Source of the DNA: an uncultured Lachnospiraceae bacterium
GTDB lineage: Bacteria; Bacillota; Clostridia; Lachnospirales; Lachnospiraceae
Assembly (NCBI GenBank): GCA_905234595.1
Contig: CAJOID010000035.1
Span: 1 to 61,926 of the forward strand
DNA length: 61,926 nucleotides
Direction of reading: 5' to 3'
Below, piece after piece: positions 1 through 8,451 of this stretch. The notes below the pieces were generated by a model that worked only from the letters and a program-made list of their open reading frames with translations, had not been told where the DNA came from and did no database searches. Position 1 is the stretch's first letter. Every line of letters starts with the position of its first letter. The translations under genes and the position numbers were made by a program.

Positions 1-53
<53 letters not shown>

Positions 54-314
54 AATTTAAGTTTGTCCGGTTACAAGACATTTCTGGCTTGTTTCCTTTG
101 ATTTACGTTTTTAAAGATTTTCTCGGAATTCGTCTAACCTCTATGTAAGCCCGAAAGAATCTCGTGAGAGATTCTTTCAAGACGTTACTGATTCTTAGCT
201 ACCGTTCTCCGGTAGCTTAGAAGAAGTTAGTCTTCATTTTCGAGGATCGCACTGCTGTTTGATCATCAAATTTCTTTGATAACTTTTTCAAGGTTCAGCG
301 TCTTCAGACGCAAC
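54..314 (-). other. 16S rRNA leader region
   Basis: This gene-free stretch lies between the rRNA promoter and the mature 16S end. It carries two clear hairpins, at 154-177 (arms AAAGAAT/ATTCTTT around CTCGTGAGAG) and 197-217 (AGCTACCG/CGGTAGCT). They are likely processing or antitermination structures of the pre-rRNA. I see no coding potential. Confidence 0.7.
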
Positions 315-320
315 TACATT

Positions 321-349
321 AAAATAACATCACTTTTTTGTTACGTCAA
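321..349 (-). promoter_or_regulatory. rRNA operon promoter
   Basis: The minus strand reads TTGACG (344-349), a 17-base spacer, then TATTTT (321-326), so transcription would start near 314 and run into the 16S leader. The position immediately upstream of an rRNA leader and the good spacing support the call. The -10 is only a fair match to consensus. Confidence 0.65.
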
Positions 350-391
350 GGACTTTTTTTGAAGATTTTAAATTTTTTTTAAATCTTCGAG

Positions 392-479
392 CGGAGAAGG
401 AGGGATTTGAACCCTCGCGCCGGTATCCCGACCTACACCCTTAGCAGGGGCGCCTCTTCGGCCTCTTGAGTACTTCTCC
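392..479 (-). tRNA. tRNA-Ser(GCU)
   Basis: Read on the minus strand, the acceptor arms GGAGAAG and CTTCTCC pair. The anticodon loop CTGCTAA gives anticodon GCU (reads AGC/AGU), and a long variable arm of the serine type precedes the T arm with GGTTCAAATCC. CCA is not encoded. It sits between its own promoter and the rRNA promoter, so its transcript points into the rRNA operon. Confidence 0.95.
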
Positions 480-542
480 GAATTAAAACAATAAATATAT
501 ACAGTTAAAAGTTGCGCCGCCTTTAGAGGTGACGCAAGCATT

Positions 543-571
543 ATTATATCTGTGTGATTATAGTTTGTCAA
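543..571 (-). promoter_or_regulatory. consensus SigA promoter of tRNA-Ser
   Basis: The minus strand has a perfect TTGACA (566-571), 17 bases, then a perfect TATAAT (543-548). The start would be near 536, about 57 bases before the tRNA. No convincing terminator lies between the tRNA and the rRNA promoter, so read-through into the rRNA operon is possible. Confidence 0.85.
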
Positions 572-600
572 CGGATTTATCGGGAGAAATAAGACCGGGA

Positions 601-1134
601 TCAGCCCTGCTTTGAATACAGATTATTGCCCTCGCAATCAATAACGACGATAACCGGGAAATCGGACACCTCCAGCTTGCGGACAGCTTCCGCTCCCAGA
701 TCATCATATGCTATTACTTCGGATGAAGTGATCGCTTTGGACAGCAAAGCCCCTGCTCCTCCTACGGCAGCAAAGTATACCGCTCCGTTACGGATAATGG
801 CATCAATGACCTCGGGGGATCTCTTTCCTTTTCCGATCATACCCTTCAGCCCCAGATCCAGGAGTCTGGGAGTATATTTATCCATCCTGCTGGCCGTGGT
901 CGGGCCCGCGCTCCCTATAACCCTGCCTTCCCTGGCAGGCGACGGTCCCATATAGTATATGGTATTGTCAGTCAGATCAAACGGAAGTGTTTCTCCTGCG
1001 TTTAACGCTTCGTCCATACGCTTGTGTGCCGCATCACGTGCAACATAAACCGTACCTGTTATATAACAATAATCTCCTGCATGCAGGCTTCTGGATATCT
1101 CTTCAGTTATGGGCGTTGATATATGCCTTTCCAT
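601..1134 (-). CDS. Fumarate hydratase class I, beta subunit (C-terminal domain type)
   Basis: A 177-residue protein matching the beta subunit of two-subunit iron-sulfur hydro-lyases (class I fumarase or L-tartrate dehydratase beta). Recognisable parts are the N-terminal ISTPITEEISRSLHAGD segment, the YYMGPSP and GSAGPTTASRMD motifs that help bind substrate, and GKGKRS followed by the AVGGAGALLS loop. With the alpha subunit next door it would form the enzyme that interconverts fumarate and L-malate in the cytoplasm. It follows the alpha gene by 88 bases with a hairpin in the gap. Fumarase and tartrate dehydratase cannot be told apart with certainty by eye. Fumarase is more likely in this setting. 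Confidence 0.9.
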   Translation of the reverse strand: MERHISTPITEEISRSLHAGDYCYITGTVYVARDAAHKRMDEALNAGETLPFDLTDNTIYYMGPSPAREGRVIGSAGPTTASRMDKYTPRLLDLGLKGMIGKGKRSPEVIDAIIRNGAVYFAAVGGAGALLSKAITSSEVIAYDDLGAEAVRKLEVSDFPVIVVIDCEGNNLYSKQG

Positions 1135-1169
1135 ATCTTCTCCGGATCGATTACAATATATAGAGTTTT

Positions 1170-1200
1170 AAAAAGAGTTTCTTCTATATATAGAAGAAAC
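1170..1200 (-). terminator. AT-rich intercistronic hairpin with T tract
   Basis: Bases 1177-1200 form a perfect 12-base inverted repeat (arm GTTTCTTCTATA). On the minus strand it is followed by TCTTTTT. It lies between the alpha and beta fumarase genes, so it may act as a partial terminator or an RNA-processing site rather than an operon end. Confidence 0.5.
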
Positions 1201-1222
1201 AGGATCAGAAATAAACATCCTA

Positions 1223-2065
1223 TCAGATCAGAGCAGTGATGTGCCTGTTAACATGACAGCAGATATTGACTGCGACCGGCAGTCCCGCTATATGTGTCGG
1301 ATAGGTATTCACATTGACTCCCAGTGCCGTCACACGGCCACCCAGGCCGCCCGGCCCGATGCCTGTTTCATTGATCGCCTCAAGCATCCTGGCTTCCAGA
1401 TCCGCTACCCACGGAATATCCGAATGTTCTCCAATCGGCCGTGTGAGAGCCTGCTTGGACATCAGCGCACATTTCTCGAATGTACCTCCGATACCTACAC
1501 CGACCACGATCGGCGGACAGGCATTAGGTCCGGCATCTCTGACCGCCGTCAAAATAGCATTCTCTATTCCGGCCATACCATCAGCCGGCTTAAGCATGAA
1601 TACCCGGCTCATATTCTCCGATCCAAACCCTTTGGGGGCCAGCGTTATCTTCACCTTATCCCCCGGGACAACGGCGTAATGTATCACCGCCGGAGTATTA
1701 TCCCCGGTATTGACTCTCTCGTACGGATCAGCCACTACGGATTTACGCAGGTATCCCCGCGTATACCCTGCGCGGACACCGGCATTAACAGCATCCTCTA
1801 TAGCCCCTCCCGTAAGGTGTACATCCTGGCCGATCTCCAGAAAAACCACAGCCATCCCGGTATCCTGGCAGATAGGGATCATGTCCTCACCGGCGATCTT
1901 AAGGTTATCCTGTAACTGTCCCAGTATGCGCTTACCCAGTACAGTCTCCTCTTCCTCCGCCGCTCGGTCCAACGCAGTTATCATGTCATCACTGAGAGCA
2001 TGATTCACCCCGATGCACATCTCTTCTATACGTTCGGATATGGTTGTAACAGATATCTCACGCAT
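1223..2065 (-). CDS. Fumarate hydratase class I, alpha subunit
   Basis: About 280 residues, the alpha (N-terminal domain) partner of the class I fumarase at 601-1134. The cysteines expected to hold the [4Fe-4S] cluster are visible in PICQDTG, in NACPPIVVGVGIGG and in FEKCALMS. The ATG at 2065 (MREISVTT) matches how the family usually starts. A GTG 12 bases further up is possible but has no ribosome site. The start overlaps the end of the HIT gene by 8 bases, so the two are probably translated together. An oxygen-sensitive fumarase fits an anaerobe. Confidence 0.9.
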   Translation of the reverse strand: MREISVTTISERIEEMCIGVNHALSDDMITALDRAAEEEETVLGKRILGQLQDNLKIAGEDMIPICQDTGMAVVFLEIGQDVHLTGGAIEDAVNAGVRAGYTRGYLRKSVVADPYERVNTGDNTPAVIHYAVVPGDKVKITLAPKGFGSENMSRVFMLKPADGMAGIENAILTAVRDAGPNACPPIVVGVGIGGTFEKCALMSKQALTRPIGEHSDIPWVADLEARMLEAINETGIGPGGLGGRVTALGVNVNTYPTHIAGLPVAVNICCHVNRHITALI

Positions 2066-2480
2066 CCTGCCTGTCACCCCTGATCACACGGGCCGTTTCT
2101 TCAAGTTCATCCTGTGTGGGCTCCCCGGGATTCCAACCGATCTTCTGTCCGTCATCCTTATATCTGGGGATCAGATGCATATGAAAATGAAATACTGTCT
2201 GTCCGGCAACCTCACCATTGTTCTGAACTATATTGAATCCGTCGCATCCAAGTGCGGCTTTCATCTGAACCGCCATCTTACGTGCAAGCTTAAAGACCTC
2301 GCCGGCCTTCTCCTCCGGAAGTTCAAAGACGTCAGCATAATGATCTTTGGGAAGTATCAGTGCATGGCCTCTGGCCGCAGGTCCCAGATCGAGTATCACA
2401 CGATACGAGGCGTCTTCGTACACTGTCTTCGAAGGGATCTCGCCTGCCGCTATCTTACAGAAAATACAGTCATCTTTCAT
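2058..2480 (-). CDS. HIT family nucleotide hydrolase
   Basis: A 140-residue histidine-triad protein. The triad reads HFHMHLIPR near residue 95-105, and an N-terminal CIFCKI pair plus later residues form the usual zinc site. Such proteins hydrolyse nucleoside phosphoramidates and related AMP conjugates. The ATG at 2480 is preceded by AGGAGG with ideal spacing, which decides the start over in-frame codons up to 2519. The gene lies 10 bases after the flavodoxin gene and overlaps the fumarase alpha gene, so it appears to be in an operon with both. Confidence 0.9.
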   Translation of the reverse strand: MKDDCIFCKIAAGEIPSKTVYEDASYRVILDLGPAARGHALILPKDHYADVFELPEEKAGEVFKLARKMAVQMKAALGCDGFNIVQNNGEVAGQTVFHFHMHLIPRYKDDGQKIGWNPGEPTQDELEETARVIRGDRQDA

Positions 2481-2490
2481 ATCGAACCTC

Positions 2491-3483
2491 CTATATGCCA
2501 AAAGGGAACAGCACATCAAGATTACGAAGCAGCTGATGTGATCCCTTCACTGTCATGTCTCCTCCCATGAATGCACGCTGAAAGGTCATTCTTCCGGAGA
2601 CTATCTCGTTCATACAATCAACGGTCATCTGGAGTTCGACGTCATATCTCTCCACATCTCTGTAGAAGCAGTCCATCTCACCGTCTTTGACCGCCAGTGT
2701 CAGGGGCAGACCGTTGCCCATGGATATCTTATAGCAGCCGTCCATTCCTGCCTGAGGCTGGAAGACATGCTTAAAATCATTGATGAACTGGCTGTCTTCT
2801 TCCGTATCGTCGGAGCTCATCATCTCCCTGAAACGGGATGTCAGTTCCTGAATATCTTCCTTCTGGCGCTGAACATACATCTCATCGGCAGCCAGCTGCG
2901 ATAACTGCTCCGATTCCTGAGGAGTAAGATCTATGTTCTTCGTTATGGATATCTTCTGCTTGACGGCATGATTGCTCGCAGGCAGTGACGGCATGTGCTG
3001 ATTGATGGTTCTGTACAGACCTTCGGCCGTCCTCTCGATGATACTGATATAATCGGAATTATTCTCTATGACCGTGGAGTCCAGGATATATCCGCATACA
3101 CCGTTACAGGGGATACCTCCGAGTATCTCCCAGGCTTCCGACAGATGCAGCTTGCCCTCACGCTCTCCATAAGTGGTAGCCATCACCACGGGGCACATAT
3201 ATATTTTGGAGATAAGCTCCTTATCGCCGAACAGCCAGCACGCATCAAGGAACTGCTGCATATATCCTCCGATACCATGCCACTCTACGGTCGTGGCCAG
3301 GATGACACCATCAGCATTCTTCAGCGTCTGAGGCAATGTCGTAATACTGTTCCTGAGTTCATACAGATGGTAGGTCTCGACATTGACTCTCAGTTCCTCC
3401 AGGACCTCCTGCATCTTACCTATACAGAACAGAGTGGGATCATCCATCATCCCCCTGCCGCCATAGTAAATATTGATCTGCAT
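2491..3483 (-). CDS. Flavodoxin-like NAD(P)H oxidoreductase fused to an SCP2 domain
   Basis: About 330 residues. The first ~180 resemble NADPH-dependent FMN reductase/flavodoxin folds (MQINIYYGGRG start, then ADGVILATTVEWHGIGGYMQQFLD, which fits the FMN phosphate and ring loops). The last ~100 residues resemble an SCP2 sterol-carrier-like lipid-binding domain (DGCYKISMGNGLPLTLAVKDGE, then RMTFQRAFMGGDMTVKG). The ATG at 3483 has GGAGG five bases upstream. The role is unknown. A redox enzyme acting on a hydrophobic substrate is a reasonable guess from the fusion. It heads the HIT-fumarase operon. Confidence 0.75.
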   Translation of the reverse strand: MQINIYYGGRGMMDDPTLFCIGKMQEVLEELRVNVETYHLYELRNSITTLPQTLKNADGVILATTVEWHGIGGYMQQFLDACWLFGDKELISKIYMCPVVMATTYGEREGKLHLSEAWEILGGIPCNGVCGYILDSTVIENNSDYISIIERTAEGLYRTINQHMPSLPASNHAVKQKISITKNIDLTPQESEQLSQLAADEMYVQRQKEDIQELTSRFREMMSSDDTEEDSQFINDFKHVFQPQAGMDGCYKISMGNGLPLTLAVKDGEMDCFYRDVERYDVELQMTVDCMNEIVSGRMTFQRAFMGGDMTVKGSHQLLRNLDVLFPFGI

Positions 3484-3518
3484 ATGACCTCCAAAATGAT
3501 TACTGTTTATACCTCGTA

Positions 3519-3527
3519 AGTATACCA
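3519..3527 (-). promoter_or_regulatory. Possible extended -10 promoter
   Basis: The minus strand reads TGGTATACT, an extended -10 element, about 36 bases before the flavodoxin start codon. No good -35 is seen, which is tolerated with an extended -10. It would drive the flavodoxin-HIT-fumarase genes. Confidence 0.4.
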
Positions 3528-3568
3528 TATCTGAAGGCAAAACACACATCATGCAGCATCCCCGGAGA

Positions 3569-5002
3569 TCAGGAAACATCCGCCGTGCGATAGCGCAGAC
3601 AGTAATTCAGACTTCCGAATCTGATCTCATCCCCCACCTCAATGCTGCGCTGTTCATTGGGACTAAGCCGTATTCCGTTTAAGTACACCCCATTCGTGGA
3701 GTTAAGGTCAGACAGGACCAGATCGTTACCTATCTTTTCAACTCTGGCATGAAGTCTGCTGACAGAGGGATGATCGATGCAATGATCTACATATCCGGTC
3801 AGTTTACCTATGGTGCAAGGGAAGTGATCCAGGTCTATATGCTGTTTATTTCTGCGGTCAAGTGCATACAGTTTATAACTGTCCTGTGATCCCTTCTCGT
3901 CGAAAAACACGGTCTTACCGGATTCATCATCCCCGGGGCCATCGTTAAGGCAGTCCACCCGGGGTTTTCGTCCAACGGGAGTCACCGGCCGGGAAATAAA
4001 CTCCTGCATATGAACTGCCGGTATAGATGAATACTCCGTAATGAAACCATTATCATCCGGCATTTCTTCTTTTTTATGTAATGAGCCGATACCTGCGGCT
4101 CTGATCCTTCTGCAGATCGCGATCACGGTTCCCATAACAGCCATCAAAGCCGAAACAGCCGCTCCGGCTATCAGGATCAGTTTTTCATCATCCTCAAGAT
4201 ACACAAACAGATAAGTCACCGCACAGGCAGCAATTCCCAGAATCCCACATATCGCCATGATGACCGGAGCGATCCGTGACACCGGCCCGGGATCTGCTGT
4301 TTCATTAACCGGCAGACCGGCCATATCCTGTCCGTTCATGTGCCCCATTCCTTCATAGACGGAGTCATAGATTGAATCTCTTTCGTCGGATTCCGTACCG
4401 GGATCCGAAACGGAAACCGTTCCGTGAGGATCCGTATCGCATACATCCTCCGCATCATAGCATGCCTCTGCCATCAAAACCGCGTCCCAGACATCCGCAC
4501 CGCACTTCTCATATTGTTCGTACATCCTGTATATCAGATCGGAGGCCTCATTATCATCAGGGGATACCCTGTCCAGAAGATAGTCCATAAAGGTCTCTAT
4601 TCCGGCCAATGATTCCGTCACTCCGGTAGAAATATTGTATAAAAACGAGTATCTGTTTCCTGAACAGTTGTAATAGATGAGATTCGGATCCAGGCATATC
4701 CTGCGTACATCAAGCAGATACCTGTCCACCTCCTCACACGAAGCCCTGATCGCATGAAACAGAGTCCGTATATCATCCATATCCAGATATCTGCTTCCAT
4801 ACATCTGCCTGAGAGTCAGTTTGGAAGTTATATCATAATAGTTGTACTCATTCCCGTCTATCGATCTGGCTTTGGATGGCAGCAGATACTCCATCCTCTG
4901 GCTTTCGAGCATTTTCTGCTGGTACCCCACCGCATTATCATCTTCGGTTTTACATATGACCATATAGTTATGATGCTGTTCCTTATAATATGTAATATCC
5001 AT
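3569..5002 (-). CDS. FHA-domain membrane protein of the Tad locus (DUF6382-like N terminus)
   Basis: About 477 residues in three parts. An N-terminal ~200-residue region resembles DUF6382 (YYNCSGNRYSFLYNIS, YLLDRVSPDDNEASDLIYRMYEQYE). Two membrane helices follow near 245-305. The C terminus (~390-475) is a forkhead-associated domain with HPSVSRLHARVE and DLNSTNGVYLNG, the phosphothreonine-binding signature. It probably senses a Ser/Thr-phosphorylated partner at the membrane and tunes pilus assembly, although no kinase gene is in the window. The ATG at 5002 has GGAGG at good spacing; the TTG two codons earlier sits inside that site. It overlaps the TadE-like stop by a few bases and is the last gene of the Tad operon. 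Confidence 0.8.
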   Translation of the reverse strand: MDITYYKEQHHNYMVICKTEDDNAVGYQQKMLESQRMEYLLPSKARSIDGNEYNYYDITSKLTLRQMYGSRYLDMDDIRTLFHAIRASCEEVDRYLLDVRRICLDPNLIYYNCSGNRYSFLYNISTGVTESLAGIETFMDYLLDRVSPDDNEASDLIYRMYEQYEKCGADVWDAVLMAEACYDAEDVCDTDPHGTVSVSDPGTESDERDSIYDSVYEGMGHMNGQDMAGLPVNETADPGPVSRIAPVIMAICGILGIAACAVTYLFVYLEDDEKLILIAGAAVSALMAVMGTVIAICRRIRAAGIGSLHKKEEMPDDNGFITEYSSIPAVHMQEFISRPVTPVGRKPRVDCLNDGPGDDESGKTVFFDEKGSQDSYKLYALDRRNKQHIDLDHFPCTIGKLTGYVDHCIDHPSVSRLHARVEKIGNDLVLSDLNSTNGVYLNGIRLSPNEQRSIEVGDEIRFGSLNYCLRYRTADVS

Positions 5003-5004
5003 CT

Positions 5005-5460
5005 TCAACCTCCATCCAAAACTCTGCCAACAGATCTGAACAACCGAATCCTTTTGGTAAACGAATAGTTATCTGCATGTACCTCATCCGAAATACTCCA
5101 ATTAGATGAAGGGATCATTCCTGCATGATACGAAAGCGGGTGCTTTACCGTAAGATAGGACGATACCACCACTTCGGAATCCGTAACCTCCCCCTGTGAT
5201 TCCACTCTGCCGATTCCCATATATTTTATCCCGTACTGTTTTTTCATATGGGAATTCATCCACTCCGACTGTGCCTCAACGGATCTGATCCCGGATGCAG
5301 TCTGACTGGCCAGCATATAATTGTCCTGAAACAGCAGACAACGGTCGTACTCGAAATACCCGAGATATATGATCCAGACCAGGATAAAAACAACCCAGGG
5401 GACAACAAATGCCGCCTCGACCGTCATATAACCGTTACTTATATCTTTATCCGAAAACAA
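5005..5460 (-). CDS. TadE-like minor pilin
   Basis: A 151-residue protein with the TadE signature near its N terminus: NGYMTVEAAFVVP followed by a single hydrophobic helix (residues ~15-37) and a small extracytoplasmic domain. TadE-family pseudopilins are cut by the prepilin peptidase and help build the Flp pilus. The start overlaps the A24 peptidase gene by 14 bases, and the end overlaps the FHA gene's start region, so expression is tightly coupled. Confidence 0.85.
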   Translation of the reverse strand: MFSDKDISNGYMTVEAAFVVPWVVFILVWIIYLGYFEYDRCLLFQDNYMLASQTASGIRSVEAQSEWMNSHMKKQYGIKYMGIGRVESQGEVTDSEVVVSSYLTVKHPLSYHAGMIPSSNWSISDEVHADNYSFTKRIRLFRSVGRVLDGG

Positions 5461-5884
5461 TCGTTACCACCCCCATCCCTGCGGCTACAAAGGGGATAAA
5501 CGGAACCCTGCTATGCAGTCCCAATCTGTGTGACATGAGCATGGCTCCGGCAAATACGCAGTTAAATATCAATGCACCGGCGACCATGTATATGCAACGT
5601 TCAAATCCCAATCCCAACCCGAGTTCGGCGATCAGAATCCCATCTCCAAGTCCGATCTTTCCTTCGGTAATTACAGACAAACCTATCAGCATGATTCCGG
5701 GAATAACCGACATCAGCAGATCCGCAATGTCATATTCCCCACGTTCGGAACAGACCAGAGAAATGACCGAATAGATAAGGACGACCGCAAATCCGCTCAT
5801 TGGGATATGTTTTGACCGGATATCAAATATGCTCAGCACTATCAGGATCAGGATTCCCGTTACCATCCACCACAAACCGAACAT
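5447..5884 (-). CDS. A24-family prepilin peptidase (second copy)
   Basis: A 145-residue membrane protein with about four helices. Both catalytic aspartates of A24 peptidases can be seen: SIFDIRSKHIP near residue 20 and the GxGD motif in IGLGDGIL near residue 78. It lacks the cytoplasmic methylase domain of PilD, like TadV/CpaA. The predicted role is cleavage of pilin or TadE leaders at the membrane. It sits between the two TadE-like genes, separate from the other A24 gene at 12951, and may serve only the TadE-like substrates. Confidence 0.85.
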   Translation of the reverse strand: MFGLWWMVTGILILIVLSIFDIRSKHIPMSGFAVVLIYSVISLVCSERGEYDIADLLMSVIPGIMLIGLSVITEGKIGLGDGILIAELGLGLGFERCIYMVAGALIFNCVFAGAMLMSHRLGLHSRVPFIPFVAAGMGVVTIVFG

Positions 5885-6624
5885 GCTCCTCTCCCTCCCA
5901 CTTCAGACAGATGGACCGCCTGTATATCTCTGCGTATCCCCGAACAATACAGATCACTGTGATATCTGTTTCCGTAATCGGTCACATATACGCTGCCAAC
6001 ACCTATACCGCCTCCGCACAGTTCACATACGTGATAGATCTCGCCATCCCTGTTACGAAGGCCACTGACAGATCCAGCAGCCACGCTTTTTGTACTCGGA
6101 TTAAGATACCGGCACTCCAGATCGGTGTGATATACGGTCCCGGTCCGTGTTATATAAACTATAGGATCTTCATCTGTGGCGGGAGATGAACACGAGGCTC
6201 CGTCATATCCTACCCAGGCATGACCATAATATGAGGTTCCCAGCCTGTATGTCCTAATCCCCATATTTACCGGAAATTTCAGCCCGTATGTAACCGACAG
6301 TTTCACGATACCGCCGTCAGACATCACCGATGATCCCAGATAGCTGATACCGGCACGCCCTCCTTTGATACCGCCTCTGCGTTCTACCGTTTCACCCAGA
6401 TGCCCCGATACCGATGTCATGGCATACACCGTTGATCCTATTCCTGCAGGGATCCCCTCACCCGTGCCATGCTCGATCGCATAGCCGTAGCTGCAGATCG
6501 AGTTACCTGTCTCATGCAGTGCCGCTGTGATCCTGCTCGATGTTTCAACCACCTGAATACCAAACAGTAGGTTGATCACACAGAGAATAAAAAACGGAAC
6601 GATAAAGGCCGCTTCAACTGTCAT
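5860..6624 (-). CDS. TadE-like protein with two C-terminal cysteine (Ada-like) motifs
   Basis: A 254-residue frame that opens directly with MTVEAAFIVPFF, the TadE core and its membrane helix. The in-frame codons just upstream encode RRVSPGAAGS, exactly the leader expected before the core, but no start codon or ribosome site lies in that frame. A start with AAGGA upstream exists at 6684-6686 in another frame, and that reading ends in an ATGA overlap with this ORF. So either a one-base frame error hides the true start or the ORF is translationally coupled. The C terminus holds two similar units, YHTDLECRYL...VCELCGG and YHSDLYCSGI...CSVCGG, each with Cys-x(n)-CxxC and histidine, like the metal site of Ada. 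This would place a zinc-type domain outside the cell. Confidence 0.8.
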   Translation of the reverse strand: MTVEAAFIVPFFILCVINLLFGIQVVETSSRITAALHETGNSICSYGYAIEHGTGEGIPAGIGSTVYAMTSVSGHLGETVERRGGIKGGRAGISYLGSSVMSDGGIVKLSVTYGLKFPVNMGIRTYRLGTSYYGHAWVGYDGASCSSPATDEDPIVYITRTGTVYHTDLECRYLNPSTKSVAAGSVSGLRNRDGEIYHVCELCGGGIGVGSVYVTDYGNRYHSDLYCSGIRRDIQAVHLSEVGGRGACSVCGGW

Positions 6625-6774
6625 GGATCCGGCGGCACCCGGCGAAACTCTCCTGTCTTTTGATCTGTTATCACATATCCTGTCATTTTTGTATCTTTCC
6701 TTGTCCGGAGTCCTTATGCTTTAATACGAGGTTAACAGGTTCCACAGGAGAGCCTCCCCGGATGCCGCCGTCAC

Positions 6775-8202
6775 TTATGCGTAATAGTAGCCGCTTCGTC
6801 TTATCACCTCTGCATTGTGTCCATGGCCGGATCCCGTCACTATATCAACCAGGAAACTCTGCATACAGTAGTCCATTTTGAATGACCCGTTTCCCGCGGT
6901 CAGCCTCACATCCATCTCCATTATGTCCATGGATCTGGGCAGAACCCCCGAAAAGGATGTCATTATGAGCATTGTCTTAAGGTAGTCACCATATTTCGCA
7001 CCGGGTTGTCCCGGATAACTCCTGATAGCACTTTTGGGATGGAACAGGCAGGAAATATCCGTATGCCAGGTTTCGAATGTCTTGACAACAGGGACTCCGT
7101 CCCCATCCAGAAGGATCCTTATATCCTGCAAAGATTCCACATATGCCCAGGCAAGCAGAATGGCCCATTTAACCGGTTCCGCCAGTTCGGGACACATGAT
7201 GACCGCGGTCAGAGACAACGCGAGAGCCTCAGCTTCAGCCATCCTCCCCCCGTCTGTACAAAGATAGGCAAAATTGGCCCCCTCTCTCCATAATGAAAGG
7301 GTTCTGCACACGGCTTCCAGATTATCCCAGTCGGATTCATTGCCTTTGATCACATACTCAATTTCATATGACAGCAGCGACCCTTCTTTTAAATGGTTGT
7401 AGTATCCGCATTTATCAAACAGGTATTCATCATATGTGAGAGGTCCGGCACTTCGTCCCAGGCTTCTTTCTTCTTCACTTATCCCGTATCCTGATATAAG
7501 AGATCTGTGTGACAGGTAATCCGAAAGCTCCGTCCTGGTGCGGGATATGGACGCGGTATCATCCAATACCATCCCCAGTATCCCTGCATTCCGAATGGAT
7601 TCAACATTATCGGCGGGATTATTGAGCGGGATCTCTTCAAGTTCTCCTTCCTCATTTTCGACAGTAGGAAGTCCGATCGAATCTATTTCCCCCCGGACCT
7701 CTGCTCTTCGTGCCCCGGTGTCATAATCGAACCCGCTCCCGGCCAGTTCCGATGTCAGGTCATCTATTCCGCTGATAAGCATACCTTTAAGAGTAGTATC
7801 CATATAATCAGCGACTTGTCTGCGTACCGCTTCCGCGTTATTATCCGTAGCCAATGCGTATTCCGGAATATCGACACTGGTCAGTTTCATCTCAAGCAGA
7901 TCTCTGGACATGACCGGTGTGGATCCATCGAGATTCTCGGTAAGATAATGTGCAAGTCTCGCCCTTACCGCTTCAATCCCTCCGGCTCCTCCACAGTAAG
8001 TCGTATCCACAAACAGCAGATCGTATTGCTCAAACAGTTCCTTATTAAACTCCGACAGGACCGAATTGATGCTGATATCTGCCGCGCACAATGCATGCAG
8101 TCTCGTAGCATTGATCCTTGCACCCTCAACGAGGGTGAGGATCAATGATAACAAAACCGCTAATGTAAGAGATAAATATACTGTCAGGTATCCTTTTTTC
8201 AT
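6775..8202 (-). CDS. DUF5702 protein, TadG-like surface component
   Basis: A 475-residue protein with a short N terminus and one membrane helix (KKGYLTVYLSLTLAVLLSL) followed by a large extracytoplasmic part. The SLILTLVEGARINATRLHALCAADI segment and the gene position match DUF5702 proteins of Clostridia Tad loci, which seem to replace TadG. The start overlaps the Flp pilin stop (ATGA), indicating coupled translation. Function is inferred from context only. Confidence 0.8.
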   Translation of the reverse strand: MKKGYLTVYLSLTLAVLLSLILTLVEGARINATRLHALCAADISINSVLSEFNKELFEQYDLLFVDTTYCGGAGGIEAVRARLAHYLTENLDGSTPVMSRDLLEMKLTSVDIPEYALATDNNAEAVRRQVADYMDTTLKGMLISGIDDLTSELAGSGFDYDTGARRAEVRGEIDSIGLPTVENEEGELEEIPLNNPADNVESIRNAGILGMVLDDTASISRTRTELSDYLSHRSLISGYGISEEERSLGRSAGPLTYDEYLFDKCGYYNHLKEGSLLSYEIEYVIKGNESDWDNLEAVCRTLSLWREGANFAYLCTDGGRMAEAEALALSLTAVIMCPELAEPVKWAILLAWAYVESLQDIRILLDGDGVPVVKTFETWHTDISCLFHPKSAIRSYPGQPGAKYGDYLKTMLIMTSFSGVLPRSMDIMEMDVRLTAGNGSFKMDYCMQSFLVDIVTGSGHGHNAEVIRRSGYYYA

Positions 8203-8438
8203 GACATAACGGCATCTGAATCCGAAGAAATCTTATTCATGATCGTTTCAACTATCGCTCTGATCTGTTTTTTGAAAATAAGGACCAGTCCGATCAAAAC
8301 CACGATGATGAGTATCACTTCAACGGTTCCCATTCCGTCTTCCATCGAAGCCAGGTCAGCCGGCCCGTATAACCCTTCGGTTTTTTCCTCCATCCTTTCC
8401 TTTATTGTTTGAAATGTGTTCATAATCTTCTCTTTCAT
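8199..8438 (-). CDS. Flp1-family type IVb pilin
   Basis: A 79-residue protein with a ~32-residue polar leader region, then DGMGTVEVILIIVVLIGLVLIF, the hydrophobic pilin helix of the Flp1 family, and a short charged tail. This is the likely major subunit of the pilus. AAAGGAGGG lies just before the ATG, the strongest ribosome site in the cluster, consistent with high expression. Prepilin cleavage by one of the two A24 peptidases would be near the glycine before TVE. Confidence 0.9.
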   Translation of the reverse strand: MKEKIMNTFQTIKERMEEKTEGLYGPADLASMEDGMGTVEVILIIVVLIGLVLIFKKQIRAIVETIMNKISSDSDAVMS

Positions 8439-8451
8439 GATTCCCTCCTTT

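Noticed and set aside
361-390. Inverted repeat near the tRNA-Ser 3' end
   Set aside because: The stem is almost only A/T, and on the minus strand it is followed by A's, not T's, so it is not a convincing terminator for the tRNA.
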